DNA from: Rhodococcus ruber NBRC 15591
GTDB lineage: Bacteria > Actinomycetota > Actinomycetes > Mycobacteriales > Mycobacteriaceae
Length of the DNA stretch: 64,000 nucleotides
Direction: 5' to 3'
Assembly: GCF_001894945.1 (NCBI RefSeq)
Contig: NZ_BCXE01000014.1
Span: 108,905 to 172,904, forward strand
The notes under the pieces: model-generated
The model's input: only the letters and a program-made list of their open reading frames with translations
Database searches by the model: none
What the model was told of the DNA's origin: nothing
Shown: piece after piece, positions 9,422 to 20,090 of the stretch
Layout of the letters: each line of letters starts with the position of its first letter
Position numbering within the stretch: position 1 is the stretch's first letter
Program-made: the position numbers and the translations under genes

Positions 9422-10927
9422 ATGAGCCGCAACGGGATTACCGTCGAACCCGTGATGTTCGCCCCCGCACCGTTGACACGCCTGGACCGGTCCCTGTTCG
9501 CGGGCAGCGCCGCCCTGCGGCCCTCCCCCGCCGACCCCGTGCTGCGCGGCCTGAGCCGCGCCGCCGACCACGGTCGGCTGTGGCTGGGCTGCGCCGCGGC
9601 GTGCGCCGCGATGGGCGGACGGCCCCGGCGCGGCGCCGTCCGCGGCCTGCTGGCCCTGGGCGGGGCCAGCGCCCTGGCCAACGGGGTGCTCAAGCCGCTG
9701 CTGCCGCGCCGCCGCCCCCCGGCCCGGCAGGACGGGCCGCTGCGCCGCTCGCTGCCGACGCCACGCTCGTCGTCGTTCCCGTCCGGGCATTCGGCGTCGG
9801 CGGCGGCCTTCGCCACCGGGATGGCCCTCGAATCCCCGCTGGCGGGGGCCGTGCTCGCGCCGGTGGCCGCGGCGGTCGCCTACTCCCGGGTGCACACCGG
9901 GGTGCACTGGCCGGCCGACGTGGTCACCGGCGTCGCCCTCGGCACGGCGGTGGCCCTGGCCACCCGGCGCTGGTGGGCGGTCCGCACCGAGGAGCCCGCC
10001 CGGCTGGGCCCACCCACCCCGGCCCCCGCCCTGCCGCAGGGCCGGGACCTGCTGGTGCTGGTCAACCCCGACGCGGGCCGGGACGACGGCGCGGACGCGA
10101 TCGCCGCGGCGCTGCCCCGGGCACGGGTGATCGTCCTCGACCCGGACCAGGAGTTCACCGCCCAACTCGACCGGTACGTCGCCGAGCACGCCCCCGCGGC
10201 GCTCGGCGTACACGGCGGGGACGGCACCGTGCGGGCCGCGGCCGGCGCGGCCGTGGCGCACGGCCTGCCGCTGGCGGTGTTCCCGGGCGGCACCCTGAAC
10301 CATTTCGCGCGCGACGCCGGGCTGCTCGACCTGGAGCAGACCGTGCGCGCGGTCGAGCGCGGGCAGGCCCAGCGCGTGGATCTCGGCCGGGTACAGGTCG
10401 ACAGGTCCGGGCCGGAGGGTGGCCCGGTGTTCGTCAACACCGCCAGCGTGGGCGGCTATCCGGACTCGGTGCGGCTGCGCGAACGCTGGGAGCCGCGGAT
10501 CGGCAAGTGGCCGGCCGCCGCGGCGGCGTTGGCCGCGGTCCTCGCGACCGCGAGCCCGCTGCGGGTGTCGCTGGACGGGGTGCCCACCGCGGTGTGGTTG
10601 CTGTTCGTCGGCAACGGACGGTACGCACCGGACGATCGGGTGCCGATGTCACGGCCCCGCCTCGACACCGGGACCCTGGACGTGCGGTATCTGCGGGCCG
10701 ATCTGCACTGGTCGCGGACGCGACTGCTCGCGGCCGCGGCCACCGGCAGCCTCGCCGGGTCCCCGATCCACGTGCGGCGCGATGCGCCGGCGCTGTCGGT
10801 GCGGGTGCGTGACGGGCGGGTCGCCCTGGCCACCGACGGTGAGGTCCTCGCCGAGGGCACGCGGTTCGAGTTCCGCAGCGCCCCCGGCGCGCTGACCGTC
10901 TACCGGCCCGTCGATCAGGAACCCTGA
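9422..10927 (+). CDS. PAP2 phosphatase-diacylglycerol kinase fusion
   Basis: A 501-residue two-domain lipid enzyme. Residues about 60-195 form a PAP2 phosphatase with all three motifs ([31 protein letters not shown]). Residues about 208-500 form a diacylglycerol/sphingosine kinase-like catalytic domain with [11 protein letters not shown], the nucleotide motif [12 protein letters not shown] and [12 protein letters not shown]. The pair suggests interconversion of phosphatidate-like and diacylglycerol-like lipids at the membrane; the substrate is unknown. The ATG at 9422 has only a weak ribosome site; GTG 9452 or ATG 9455 are alternatives. It diverges from pafA (31-base gap) and its last 13 bases overlap prcA tail to tail. 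Confidence 0.88.
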   Translation: MSRNGITVEPVMFAPAPLTRLDRSLFAGSAALRPSPADPVLRGLSRAADHGRLWLGCAAACAAMGGRPRRGAVRGLLALGGASALANGVLKPLLPRRRPPARQDGPLRRSLPTPRSSSFPSGHSASAAAFATGMALESPLAGAVLAPVAAAVAYSRVHTGVHWPADVVTGVALGTAVALATRRWWAVRTEEPARLGPPTPAPALPQGRDLLVLVNPDAGRDDGADAIAAALPRARVIVLDPDQEFTAQLDRYVAEHAPAALGVHGGDGTVRAAAGAAVAHGLPLAVFPGGTLNHFARDAGLLDLEQTVRAVERGQAQRVDLGRVQVDRSGPEGGPVFVNTASVGGYPDSVRLRERWEPRIGKWPAAAAALAAVLATASPLRVSLDGVPTAVWLLFVGNGRYAPDDRVPMSRPRLDTGTLDVRYLRADLHWSRTRLLAAAATGSLAGSPIHVRRDAPALSVRVRDGRVALATDGEVLAEGTRFEFRSAPGALTVYRPVDQEP

Positions 10928-11691
10928 GCGGGCTCCGCTCCGTCCGCCCCGGCGGTGTCACTGCCCGCCCCGGCGGTGTCACTGCCCGGCAGCAACTGGT
11001 CGAGCGCGGCGCCGGTGATGCGGCGGAACGCGCGGCGCGGGCGGGGCTTCTCGAGCACCGCCACCTCGAGTTCGGCGCGGCCGAGCACCCGGGTGCCGTT
11101 CTCGGGTCCGGCGGCGGGCACCTGCTGCAAGGCCTGCACTGCGACCTGCACCGCCTCGGCGAGGGACAGCCCCGGCCGGTACGACTCGCGTAGCGCGGTG
11201 GCGATGGGTTCGGTGTGCCCACCCATCACCACGAACTGCGGTTCGTCGACGATCGACCCGTCGTAGGTGATGCGGTACAGCTGCGCCGTGTCGGCGGACT
11301 CGGCGCGGCCGACCTCGGCGACGCAGATCTCCACCTCGTACGGCTTGGGCTGCTCGGTGAAGATGGTGCCCAGGGTCTGGGCGTAGGCGTTGGCCAGCGA
11401 CCGCACGGTCACATCGCGCCGGTCGTAGGAATAGCCGCGCATGTCGGCGTGCACGATCCCGGCGCGCCGCAGGTTCTCGAACTCGTTGTACTTGCCGACC
11501 GCGGCGAATCCGATGCGGTCGTACAGTTCACTGACCTTGTGCAGGGCCTTCGACGGGTTCTCGGCAACGAACACCACCCCGTCGGCGTAGATCAGCACGA
11601 CCACACTGCGGCCCCGCGCGATGCCCTTGCGCGCCAGTTCCGAGCGATCGCGCATGATCTGCTCGGCGGACGCATAGTACGGCAGCGTCAC
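10915..11691 (-). CDS. prcA: 20S proteasome alpha subunit PrcA
   Basis: The 258-residue outer-ring subunit that gates the bacterial 20S proteasome and docks the Mpa ATPase. Proteasome alpha features are clear: [27 protein letters not shown] at the gate region (two stretches here), [34 protein letters not shown], and the [13 protein letters not shown] loop. It lacks the catalytic Thr, as expected. The C-terminal tail contains two copies of GSDTAGA encoded by a 21-bp direct repeat. The start overlaps the prcB stop by four bases. Confidence 0.96.
   Translation of the reverse strand: MTLPYYASAEQIMRDRSELARKGIARGRSVVVLIYADGVVFVAENPSKALHKVSELYDRIGFAAVGKYNEFENLRRAGIVHADMRGYSYDRRDVTVRSLANAYAQTLGTIFTEQPKPYEVEICVAEVGRAESADTAQLYRITYDGSIVDEPQFVVMGGHTEPIATALRESYRPGLSLAEAVQVAVQALQQVPAAGPENGTRVLGRAELEVAVLEKPRPRRAFRRITGAALDQLLPGSDTAGAGSDTAGADGAEPAQGS
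10946..10987. repeat. 21-bp direct repeat (two copies) in the prcA tail
   Basis: Two identical adjacent 21-base units (GCCCCGGCGGTGTCACTGCCC) encode GSDTAGA twice near the PrcA C-terminus. The unit length is a multiple of three, so copy-number change would keep the frame. It lies outside the folded proteasome core. Confidence 0.85.
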
Positions 11692-12554
11692 AGCGCACCT
11701 CCCTGCCCGGACTCGGTGACGGTGCGGTCCGCGACGACGGTGCGGGCCAGCTCGGACAATGTCTGCTCCGGTACCTCGACAGCGCCGTCGGCGGTGATGA
11801 CCACCGCGGTGGGATAGATGCCGCGGGCGGTGTCCGGGCCGCCGGTGGCGGTGTCGTCGTCGGCGGCGTCGTAGAGGGCCTCGACGACGGTGCGCAGCGC
11901 CGCCGCCTGGTCCGCGTCGGCGCGGTAGAGCTTCTTGAGCGACGACTTGGCGAACAACGACCCCGAGCCCACCGCGTGGTAGCCGGCGCGCTCCTCGTAG
12001 CGGCCCCCCACCACGTCGTAGGACACGATCCGGCCGGCGCGCTGCGGGTCCGGCGCCTCGAGGTCGTAGCCGACCAGCAGCGGGACCACCGCCAGGCCCT
12101 GCATCGCGGCCCCGAGGTTGCCGCGCACCATCGACGACAACCGGTTGGCCTTACCGTCGAAGGTCAGCGGGACACCTTCGATCTTCTCGTAGTGCTCGAG
12201 TTCCACCGCGAACAGGCGCACGAGCTCGACGGCCAGCCCGGCGGTGCCGGCGATCCCGGCCGCGGAGTAGCTGTCGGTGACGAACACCTTCTGCACGTCC
12301 CGGCTGGCCACCATGTTGCCCATGGTGGCGCGCCGGTCACCGGCGATCAGCACCCCACCGGCGAACGTCACCGCGACGATCGTGGTGCCGTGCGGGGCGA
12401 TGTCCGCGTCGGCGCCGCGCAGCCCGGGACGGTTCTCCGGCAGCAGTTCCGGCGCGTGCAGGCGCAGGTGGTCGGAGAACGAGGACAGCGGGGAACCGAA
12501 CGGCATGTGCGGCGGGTGGACGGGGAACGGGATCGGCGAACGCTCCGCTGTCAC
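11688..12554 (-). CDS. prcB: 20S proteasome beta subunit PrcB
   Basis: The 288-residue catalytic subunit. The propeptide ends at HG and is cleaved to expose the nucleophile Thr of [11 protein letters not shown] (Thr at about residue 56). The catalytic Lys/Asp region is in [21 protein letters not shown]. The usual [19 protein letters not shown] and [19 protein letters not shown] follow. It overlaps both pup (four bases) and prcA (four bases), so pup-prcB-prcA are coupled and probably made from one message. Confidence 0.97.
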   Translation of the reverse strand: MTAERSPIPFPVHPPHMPFGSPLSSFSDHLRLHAPELLPENRPGLRGADADIAPHGTTIVAVTFAGGVLIAGDRRATMGNMVASRDVQKVFVTDSYSAAGIAGTAGLAVELVRLFAVELEHYEKIEGVPLTFDGKANRLSSMVRGNLGAAMQGLAVVPLLVGYDLEAPDPQRAGRIVSYDVVGGRYEERAGYHAVGSGSLFAKSSLKKLYRADADQAAALRTVVEALYDAADDDTATGGPDTARGIYPTAVVITADGAVEVPEQTLSELARTVVADRTVTESGQGGAL

Positions 12555-12742
12555 TGGCCGCCCTTCTGCACGTACGCACGCACGAAGTCCTCGGCGTTCT
12601 CCTCGAGCACGTCGTCGATCTCGTCGAGCAGGTCGTCGGTCTCGGCCGCGAGCTTCTCGCGTCGTTCCTGACCGGCACCGCCGTCGCCGACGACCTCGTC
12701 GTCGTCGCCTCCGCCACCGCGTGTGGTCCGCTCCTGAGCCAT
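12551..12742 (-). CDS. pup: Prokaryotic ubiquitin-like protein Pup
   Basis: The 63-residue, mostly disordered protein tag. It ends in GGQ, so the C-terminal Gln must be deamidated by Dop to Glu before PafA can use it. The C-terminal half carries the helix that binds the Mpa coiled coil ([24 protein letters not shown] region). The N-terminus is Gly/Asp-rich. Start ATG at 12742 has GAGGAGG nine bases upstream; an in-frame upstream start would add 33 unrelated residues. It lies between dop (138 bases upstream) and prcB (overlapping). Confidence 0.97.
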   Translation of the reverse strand: MAQERTTRGGGGDDDEVVGDGGAGQERREKLAAETDDLLDEIDDVLEENAEDFVRAYVQKGGQ

Positions 12743-12880
12743 AGCGGTCGACCTCCTCGTTCGTTCGTGGGGCCCGCCCCGGCCGCGACCGGCGCGAGCA
12801 CCGACTGCTCGGACCTCCACCCTACCGAGCAGATGCGACACTCCGCGCGACTACGCGCGTGTCGCGCCCGCCCGGGCGGG

Positions 12881-14374
12881 TCAGCTGGTCAGTTCGTCGA
12901 CCAGCGCGGCCGCCGAATCCACCGAGTCGAGCAACTTGCCGACGTGCGCGCGGCTGCCGCGCAGCGGCTCGAGGGTGGGGATGCGCACCAGCGATTCGCC
13001 GCCCAGGTCGAAGATCACCGAGTCCCAGCTGGCGGCGGCGATGTCGGCGCCGAACCGGCGCAGGCATTCGCCGCGGAAGAACGCGCGGGTGTCCGACGGC
13101 GGGGTATGCACCGCGTCGAGCACATCCTGCTCGGCGACCAGGCGCTCCATCGAGCCGCGGGCGACGAGCCGGTTGTACAGGCCCTTGTCCAGCCGCACGT
13201 CGGAGTACTGCAGGTCCACCAGATGCAGCCGCGGTGCCGACCACGCCAGGCCCTCCCGGTTGCGGAACCCCTCGAGCAGGCGCAGTTTCGCCGGCCAGTC
13301 CAGCAGGTGCGCGCAGTCCATGGGGTCGCGTTCGAGCAGGTCGAGGACCATCGCCCACTTGTCGAGGATGTCGCGGACCCGCTTGTCGTCGGTGCCGTCG
13401 TGGAACGTCGCGACCCGCTCGTGGTAGATCCGCTGCAGGGCCAGGCCGGTCAGCTCCCGGCCGTCGGTCAGGGCCACGGTCTTGCGCAGCGTGGGGTCGT
13501 GGCTGATGTGGTGCACGGCGGTGACCGGCCGCGCCAGCTGCAGATCCGACAGGTCCACACCGGCCTCGATCAGATCCAGCACCAGCGCGGTGGTGCCGAC
13601 CTTGAGGTAGGTCGACATCTCGGCGAGGTTGGCGTCGCCGATGATGACATGCAGGCGCCGGTACTTGTCGGCGTCGGCGTGCGGCTCGTCGCGGGTGTTG
13701 ATGATGCCCCGCTTGAGGGTGGTCTCGAGCCCGACCTCGACCTCGATGTAGTCGGCGCGCTGCGACAACTGGAATCCGGCCTCGTCGCCGGACTGGCCGA
13801 TGCCGACCCGGCCGGAGCCGGTGATCACCTGCCGGGAGACGAAGAACGGGGTCAACCCCGCGACCACCGCCGAGAACGGCGTGTCGCGGGCCATGAGGTA
13901 GTTCTCGTGGGTGCCGTACGAGGCGCCCTTGCCGTCGACGTTGTTCTTGTACAACTGCAGGCGCGGCGCGCCGGGCACGCTCGAGGCGTGCCGGGCGGCC
14001 GCCTCCATCACCCGTTCGCCGGCCTTGTCCCAGATGACCGCGTCGAGGGGGTCGGTGACCTCCGGCGCCGAGTACTCCGGGTGGGCGTGGTCGACGTACA
14101 GCCGGGCGCCGTTGGTGAGGATCATGTTGGCGGCGCCGACCTCGTCGGCGTCGATGACCGGGGCCGGGCCGTTGAACCGGCCCAGGTCGAAGCCGCGGGC
14201 GTCGCGCAGGGGGGATTCGACCTCGTAGTCCCAGCGGGTGCGCTTGGCGCGGGGCACGCCCTCAGCGGCCGCGTACGCCAGCACCGCCTGGGTGGACGTG
14301 AGGATCGGGTTCGCTGTGGGCTCGTTGGGTGAGGAGATCCCGTACTCGACCTCGATGCCGATGATCCGCTGCAT
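12881..14374 (-). CDS. dop: Pup deamidase/depupylase Dop
   Basis: A 497-residue homologue of PafA that deamidates Pup-Gln to Pup-Glu and also removes Pup from substrates. N-terminal [14 protein letters not shown] carries the metal-binding Glu. [14 protein letters not shown] supplies the Asp loop, followed by [20 protein letters not shown] and [22 protein letters not shown]. The Dop-specific insertion is seen after [10 protein letters not shown]. The ATG at 14374 starts MQRIIGIE. It is first of the dop-pup-prcB-prcA group on this strand, ten bases after the upstream oxidoreductase gene. Confidence 0.96.
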   Translation of the reverse strand: MQRIIGIEVEYGISSPNEPTANPILTSTQAVLAYAAAEGVPRAKRTRWDYEVESPLRDARGFDLGRFNGPAPVIDADEVGAANMILTNGARLYVDHAHPEYSAPEVTDPLDAVIWDKAGERVMEAAARHASSVPGAPRLQLYKNNVDGKGASYGTHENYLMARDTPFSAVVAGLTPFFVSRQVITGSGRVGIGQSGDEAGFQLSQRADYIEVEVGLETTLKRGIINTRDEPHADADKYRRLHVIIGDANLAEMSTYLKVGTTALVLDLIEAGVDLSDLQLARPVTAVHHISHDPTLRKTVALTDGRELTGLALQRIYHERVATFHDGTDDKRVRDILDKWAMVLDLLERDPMDCAHLLDWPAKLRLLEGFRNREGLAWSAPRLHLVDLQYSDVRLDKGLYNRLVARGSMERLVAEQDVLDAVHTPPSDTRAFFRGECLRRFGADIAAASWDSVIFDLGGESLVRIPTLEPLRGSRAHVGKLLDSVDSAAALVDELTS

Positions 14375-14384
14375 GACGTCGAGG

Positions 14385-14795
14385 TTAGGCGATCGGCGCC
14401 GGGTCGGGCGGGCCGGGACGGGCGGAAGGTGGGGCGACGGCGGTGTCGAGAAACTCCACCGAGCCGGTCGCGCGCAGAACCTGGCGGACCCCGGGCGGCG
14501 CCCAGCCCGCCGTCGGGTCGCGGCCGAGGACGGGGTCGACGAGGTCGAGACGGCGGCCGCGGTGGTGCAGGGTGCAGCCGCCCGCGGCACGCACGTTGCG
14601 CACCCAGTCGGTCCGGGGACCGTAGGTCAGTGCGATGCGGTAGCCGCCTGCGCGGCCGAACACCAGCACCGGGGTGCGATAGCGGCGCCCGCTGCGCCGG
14701 CCGCGATGTTCGACGATCGCCGTGCCCGGCAGGTGCCCGGCGAGCCGGTTGGTGACCACCCGGTTGAACCGGGCGAGGGCACGGGGCAGCGGCAC
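14385..14795 (-). CDS. Deazaflavin-dependent nitroreductase-family protein
   Basis: A 136-residue small split-barrel protein of the F420/deazaflavin-dependent (Ddn-like) nitroreductase family. Recognisable are the N-terminal helix [43 protein letters not shown] (two parts) and [22 protein letters not shown], a pattern typical of the family's cofactor-binding strand and turn. A GTG at 14795 is chosen because AGGAGG sits six bases upstream; an in-frame start 21 codons earlier lacks support. It lies between mpa and dop on the same strand. Cofactor and substrate are inferred from family membership only. Confidence 0.8.
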   Translation of the reverse strand: MPLPRALARFNRVVTNRLAGHLPGTAIVEHRGRRSGRRYRTPVLVFGRAGGYRIALTYGPRTDWVRNVRAAGGCTLHHRGRRLDLVDPVLGRDPTAGWAPPGVRQVLRATGSVEFLDTAVAPPSARPGPPDPAPIA

Positions 14796-14868
14796 GCTCA
14801 CCCTCCTGCCGGTCGCGTCGGGTCCCGGTGGGGCCGCCGCTCCCCGCGGCGGCCCCACCGGGACGGCG

Positions 14869-16653
14869 TCACAGGTACTGGCCGGTGTTCGACTCGGTGT
14901 CGATCGCCCGGCTGGCGCTGGCGTTCTTACCGGTGACCAGGGTGCGGATGTAGACGATGCGTTCGCCCTTCTTGCCCGGGATCCGTGCCCAGTCGTCCGG
15001 GTTGGTGGTGTTGGGCAGGTCCTCGTTCTCGGCGAATTCGTCGACGATGGAGTCGAGCAGGTGCTGCACCCGCAGGCCCGGTGCCCCGGTCTCGAGCACC
15101 GACTTGATCGCGTACTTCTTGGCGCGGTCGACGATGTTCTGGATCATCGCCCCGGAGTTGAAGTCCTTGAAGTACAGGACCTCCTTGTCACCGTTGGCGT
15201 ACGTCACCTCGAGGAAGCGGTTCTCCTCGCTCTCGGCGTACATCCGGTCGACGACCCGTTCGATCATCGCGCGCACGCACGCACCGCGGTGCCCGCCGAA
15301 CTCGGCGAGGTCGTCGGCGTGCACCGGCAGTCCCTCGGTGAGGTACTTGGAGAAGATGTCCAGTGCCGCCTCGGCGTCGGGCCGTTCGATCTTGATCTTC
15401 ACGTCGAGCCGGCCGGGCCGCAGGATCGCCGGGTCGATCATGTCCTCCCGGTTGGACGCGCCGATCACGATGACGTTCTCGAGGCCCTCGACACCGTCGA
15501 TCTCCGACAGCAGCTGCGGCACCACCGTGGTCTCGACGTCGGAGGACACCCCGGAGCCGCGGGTGCGGAAGATCGAGTCCATCTCGTCGAAGAACACGAT
15601 CACCGGGGTGCCTTCGGACGCCTTCTCCCGCGCCCGCTGGAAGATCAACCGGATGTGGCGTTCGGTCTCGCCGACGAACTTGTTGAGCAGTTCGGGGCCC
15701 TTGATGTTGAGGAAGTAGGACTTGGCCTCCTTCGAATCCTCGCCGCGGGCCTCGGCGATCTTCTTGGCGAGCGAATTGGCGACGGCCTTGGCGATGAGGG
15801 TCTTGCCGCAGCCGGGCGGGCCGTAGAGCAGCACCCCCTTGGGTGGGCGCAGCGCGTATTCCCGGAACAGGTCCTTGTGCAGGAACGGCAGTTCCACCGC
15901 GTCGCGGATCTGTTCGATCTGCCGGCCGAGGCCACCGATGTCGTTGTAGTCGACGTCGGGAACCTCTTCGAGGACGAGGTCCTCGACCTCGGCCTTGGGG
16001 ATGCGCTCGAAGGCGTACCCGGCCTTGCTGTCGACCAGCAGCGAGTCGCCCGGCCGCAGCTTGAACGACGCTTCGGTGTCCTCGCCGCCCTCGCCGACCT
16101 CGACGATCCCGGCCGCGGCTGCCGCCGCGGCGGCCAGCGGCGCGGCCAGCCACACGATGCGTTCCTCGTCGGCGTGTCCGACCACGAGGGCGCGGGTGCC
16201 GTCGTCGAGGACCTCGCGCAAGGTGGTGATCTCCCCGACCCGCTCGAAGCCGCCGGCTTCGACGACGGTCAGCGCCTCGTTCAACCGGACCGTCTGTCCG
16301 GAGACGAACGACTCGGGTTCGAGGTTCGGGGACACGGTGACCCGCATCTTGCGGCCGGAGGTGAACACGTCCACGGTCTGGTCGTCGTAGATGCCGAGCA
16401 GCACCCCGTAACCGCTGGGGGGCTGACCGAGCCGGTCGACTTCCTCGCGCAGGGTGATCAGCTGCTGGCGGGCCTCTTTGAGGGTGTCCATCAGCTTGCC
16501 GTTGCGCACGGTCAGGGAGTCGAGCCGGGCCTCGAGGTCACGGACCTGTTCGGACGGTTCGACGAGCCGCCGCCGCAGGGCGGTCGCCTCGGCGCGCAGC
16601 GCTTCGAGTTCTTGTGCCGCCGCAACCGAATCCGGGTTCTCTGTCGAGCTCAT
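14869..16653 (-). CDS. mpa: Proteasome-associated AAA+ ATPase Mpa/ARC
   Basis: The 594-residue ring ATPase that recognises pupylated proteins, unfolds them and feeds the 20S proteasome. Order: N-terminal coiled coil (about 10-75) that binds Pup, two OB domains ([18 protein letters not shown] region, about 80-225), AAA+ domain with Walker A GPPGCGKT (about 285), Walker [13 protein letters not shown] (about 355) and sensor [18 protein letters not shown]. It ends in GQYL, the conserved C-terminal motif that docks into PrcA. Start ATG at 16653. It diverges from the LppK-like gene. Confidence 0.97.
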   Translation of the reverse strand: MSSTENPDSVAAAQELEALRAEATALRRRLVEPSEQVRDLEARLDSLTVRNGKLMDTLKEARQQLITLREEVDRLGQPPSGYGVLLGIYDDQTVDVFTSGRKMRVTVSPNLEPESFVSGQTVRLNEALTVVEAGGFERVGEITTLREVLDDGTRALVVGHADEERIVWLAAPLAAAAAAAAGIVEVGEGGEDTEASFKLRPGDSLLVDSKAGYAFERIPKAEVEDLVLEEVPDVDYNDIGGLGRQIEQIRDAVELPFLHKDLFREYALRPPKGVLLYGPPGCGKTLIAKAVANSLAKKIAEARGEDSKEAKSYFLNIKGPELLNKFVGETERHIRLIFQRAREKASEGTPVIVFFDEMDSIFRTRGSGVSSDVETTVVPQLLSEIDGVEGLENVIVIGASNREDMIDPAILRPGRLDVKIKIERPDAEAALDIFSKYLTEGLPVHADDLAEFGGHRGACVRAMIERVVDRMYAESEENRFLEVTYANGDKEVLYFKDFNSGAMIQNIVDRAKKYAIKSVLETGAPGLRVQHLLDSIVDEFAENEDLPNTTNPDDWARIPGKKGERIVYIRTLVTGKNASASRAIDTESNTGQYL

Positions 16654-16826
16654 GTGCGACTCCCTCCACTATCGGTCATTCCACGCTACCGGCAGACGGC
16701 CGACTGTGTGGTGCGACGCGAAATCGGCATGCGGCGAATGCGTGTCGGATTCCTCACGGCGGCGACCCGGGACCCCACGACCGATGTTAGCCTTGCCTTT
16801 CTCGCAGCCGGGTCGAAAGGACTTCC

Positions 16827-17354
16827 GTGACCACTCGCACCAGGTGGGCAGCTGCCGCCGTCGCCGCCACCGCCCTGACCGCGCTGCCGGCCTGCGCCAC
16901 CGGCGACTCCACCGGTGCCGCCGTCCAGTCCACCGCCGTCCAGTCCACCGCCGTCCAGTCCACCGCCGTCCAGTCCACCGCCGTCCAGTCCACCGCCGTC
17001 CAGTCCACCGCCGCCCCGTCCGCCGCGTCCGCGGCCGAACTCGACGCCGTGCTGGCGACGTTCTTCGACCCGGCGGTGCCGGCGGCCGACAAGACCGCGA
17101 TCGTCGAGAACGGCGCGGCGCGGGCCGCGCTGCTCGAACAGTTCAACGGGATGCTCGCCGGCTACCCGCTCACCGCCGACGTCGACACCGTCGAGTCCGT
17201 CGACGGCGACACGGTCACGGCGACCGTGCAGGTCACCGGCCCGCACGGCGGCGCCCCGATGCCGATGACGTTCGAGCGGGAGGACGGAACCTGGCACCTG
17301 GCGGACGAGAGCACCTGCCAGGTCCTGGCGATGGGGTCCCTGACCTGCCGGTGA
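16827..17354 (+). CDS. LppK-like lipoprotein with AVQST repeats
   Basis: A 175-residue predicted lipoprotein. The signal peptide runs from TTRTRWAAAAV to a lipobox ALPAC with Cys at about residue 23. Next comes six perfect AVQST units, then a compact C-terminal domain (ELDAVLATFFDPAV to the end) with a Cys pair (STCQVL, LTCR). Such domains resemble the low-molecular-mass Mce-associated or DUF-type export proteins; its role is unknown. The position beside mpa, divergent, matches lppK (Rv2116). GTG start with AAAGGA seven bases upstream. Confidence 0.8.
   Translation: MTTRTRWAAAAVAATALTALPACATGDSTGAAVQSTAVQSTAVQSTAVQSTAVQSTAVQSTAAPSAASAAELDAVLATFFDPAVPAADKTAIVENGAARAALLEQFNGMLAGYPLTADVDTVESVDGDTVTATVQVTGPHGGAPMPMTFEREDGTWHLADESTCQVLAMGSLTCR
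16921..17010. repeat. Six tandem copies of a 15-bp unit
   Basis: Six exact consecutive copies of CCGTCCAGTCCACCG encode AVQST six times in the linker between the lipid anchor and the folded domain of the lipoprotein. The unit is a multiple of three, so slippage would change linker length without breaking the frame. Confidence 0.95.
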
Positions 17355-17378
17355 CCGAGCGCTCGGCCCCCGGCCGGA

Positions 17379-19178
<1,800 letters not shown>

Positions 19179-19182
<4 letters not shown>

Positions 19183-19994
19183 GCGACGCGGCGTACTTCG
19201 TGCCGATCGACGGGAGCAACCCCAGCGCCGACGTCGAACGCTTCCAGCCCACCGCGCACACCGTCAGCACGTGGGCACCGACGATGCAGCACGGCGCCCC
19301 GCCGTCCGCGCTGCTGGCCCGCGCCCTCGACCGCCACGGCCGACGACCCGACGCCCGACTGACCCGCATCTGCGTCGAACTGCTCGGCCCGGTGCCGCTG
19401 ACCGAGATCGAGGTCCGCACCCGCATCGACCGCCCCGGCCGCAAGGTCGAACTCGTCGTCGCCGAGCTGTGGGCCGCCGGCCCCGACAGCACCGCCCGCG
19501 CCGTGGCCCGCGGCACCGCCTGGCGCATGCAGACCACCGAACTGCCCGAGGTCGCCCACGCCGCCGACGCGCCGCTGCCGCCACCCGCTCGCGGCACCGT
19601 CGAACACCCCGACGCCGACTTCTGGCAGACCGGGTTCGTGCGCACCCTGGACTGGCGCACCATCACCCCCATCGGGGCGCCCGGGCCGTCGGCAGCGTGG
19701 CTGCGCACCGACGTCGCACTCGTCGAGGGCGAAGCCCCCACCCCCGTCGAGCGGCTGTTCACCGTCGCCGACGTCGCCAACGGTGTCGGCTCCAAGCTCG
19801 ACCCCGCCGAGTGGACATTCCTCAACACCGACCTGACGGTGCACCTGTTCCGGGAACCGACCGGCGAATGGATCGGCATCAGCGCCGAGACCTCCACCGG
19901 CCCGGACGGGGTGGGCATGACCGCCGGCGTGCTGTACGACGAGGACGGCGCCGTCGGACGGATCGCGCAGACCGTGCAGGTCCGCCCCCGCTGA
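19179..19994 (+). CDS. TesB-like acyl-CoA thioesterase family protein
   Basis: A 271-residue double-hotdog protein. The N-terminal half contains WAPTMQHGAPPSALLARAL (the hotdog helix with an HGxP signature) and RICVELLGPVPLTEIEVRTRI. The C-terminal half contains LFTVADVANGVGSKLD and LTVHLFREPTGEWIGISAET, repeating the fold. Members hydrolyse acyl-CoA thioesters; the substrate here is unknown. The GTG start overlaps the nuclease stop and has GAGGAGGAG upstream, so the two genes are coupled. Confidence 0.8.
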
Positions 19995-20090
19995 CCCCGC
20001 CGCGGGCACCGACCACCGATCACCGGGCGGACGCCCGCGGACCGTGCCACACTCGACCGGACATTTCGGTCGGCGCCAGGGGAGGACGAC

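Noticed and set aside
16784..16800. Possible iron box (TTAGCCTTGCCTT) upstream of the LppK-like gene
   Set aside because: Only about half of the 19 positions match the DtxR/IdeR palindrome and neither half-site is intact.
16921..17010. CRISPR-like array because of regular repeats
   Set aside because: The repeat units are contiguous, in-frame and have no spacers; they encode AVQST units in a lipoprotein. No cas gene is present.
17355..17366. Palindrome CCGAGCGCTCGG between the LppK-like gene and trmI as a terminator
   Set aside because: Too short a stem with no proper loop; at this GC content such words occur by chance. Left out as a feature.
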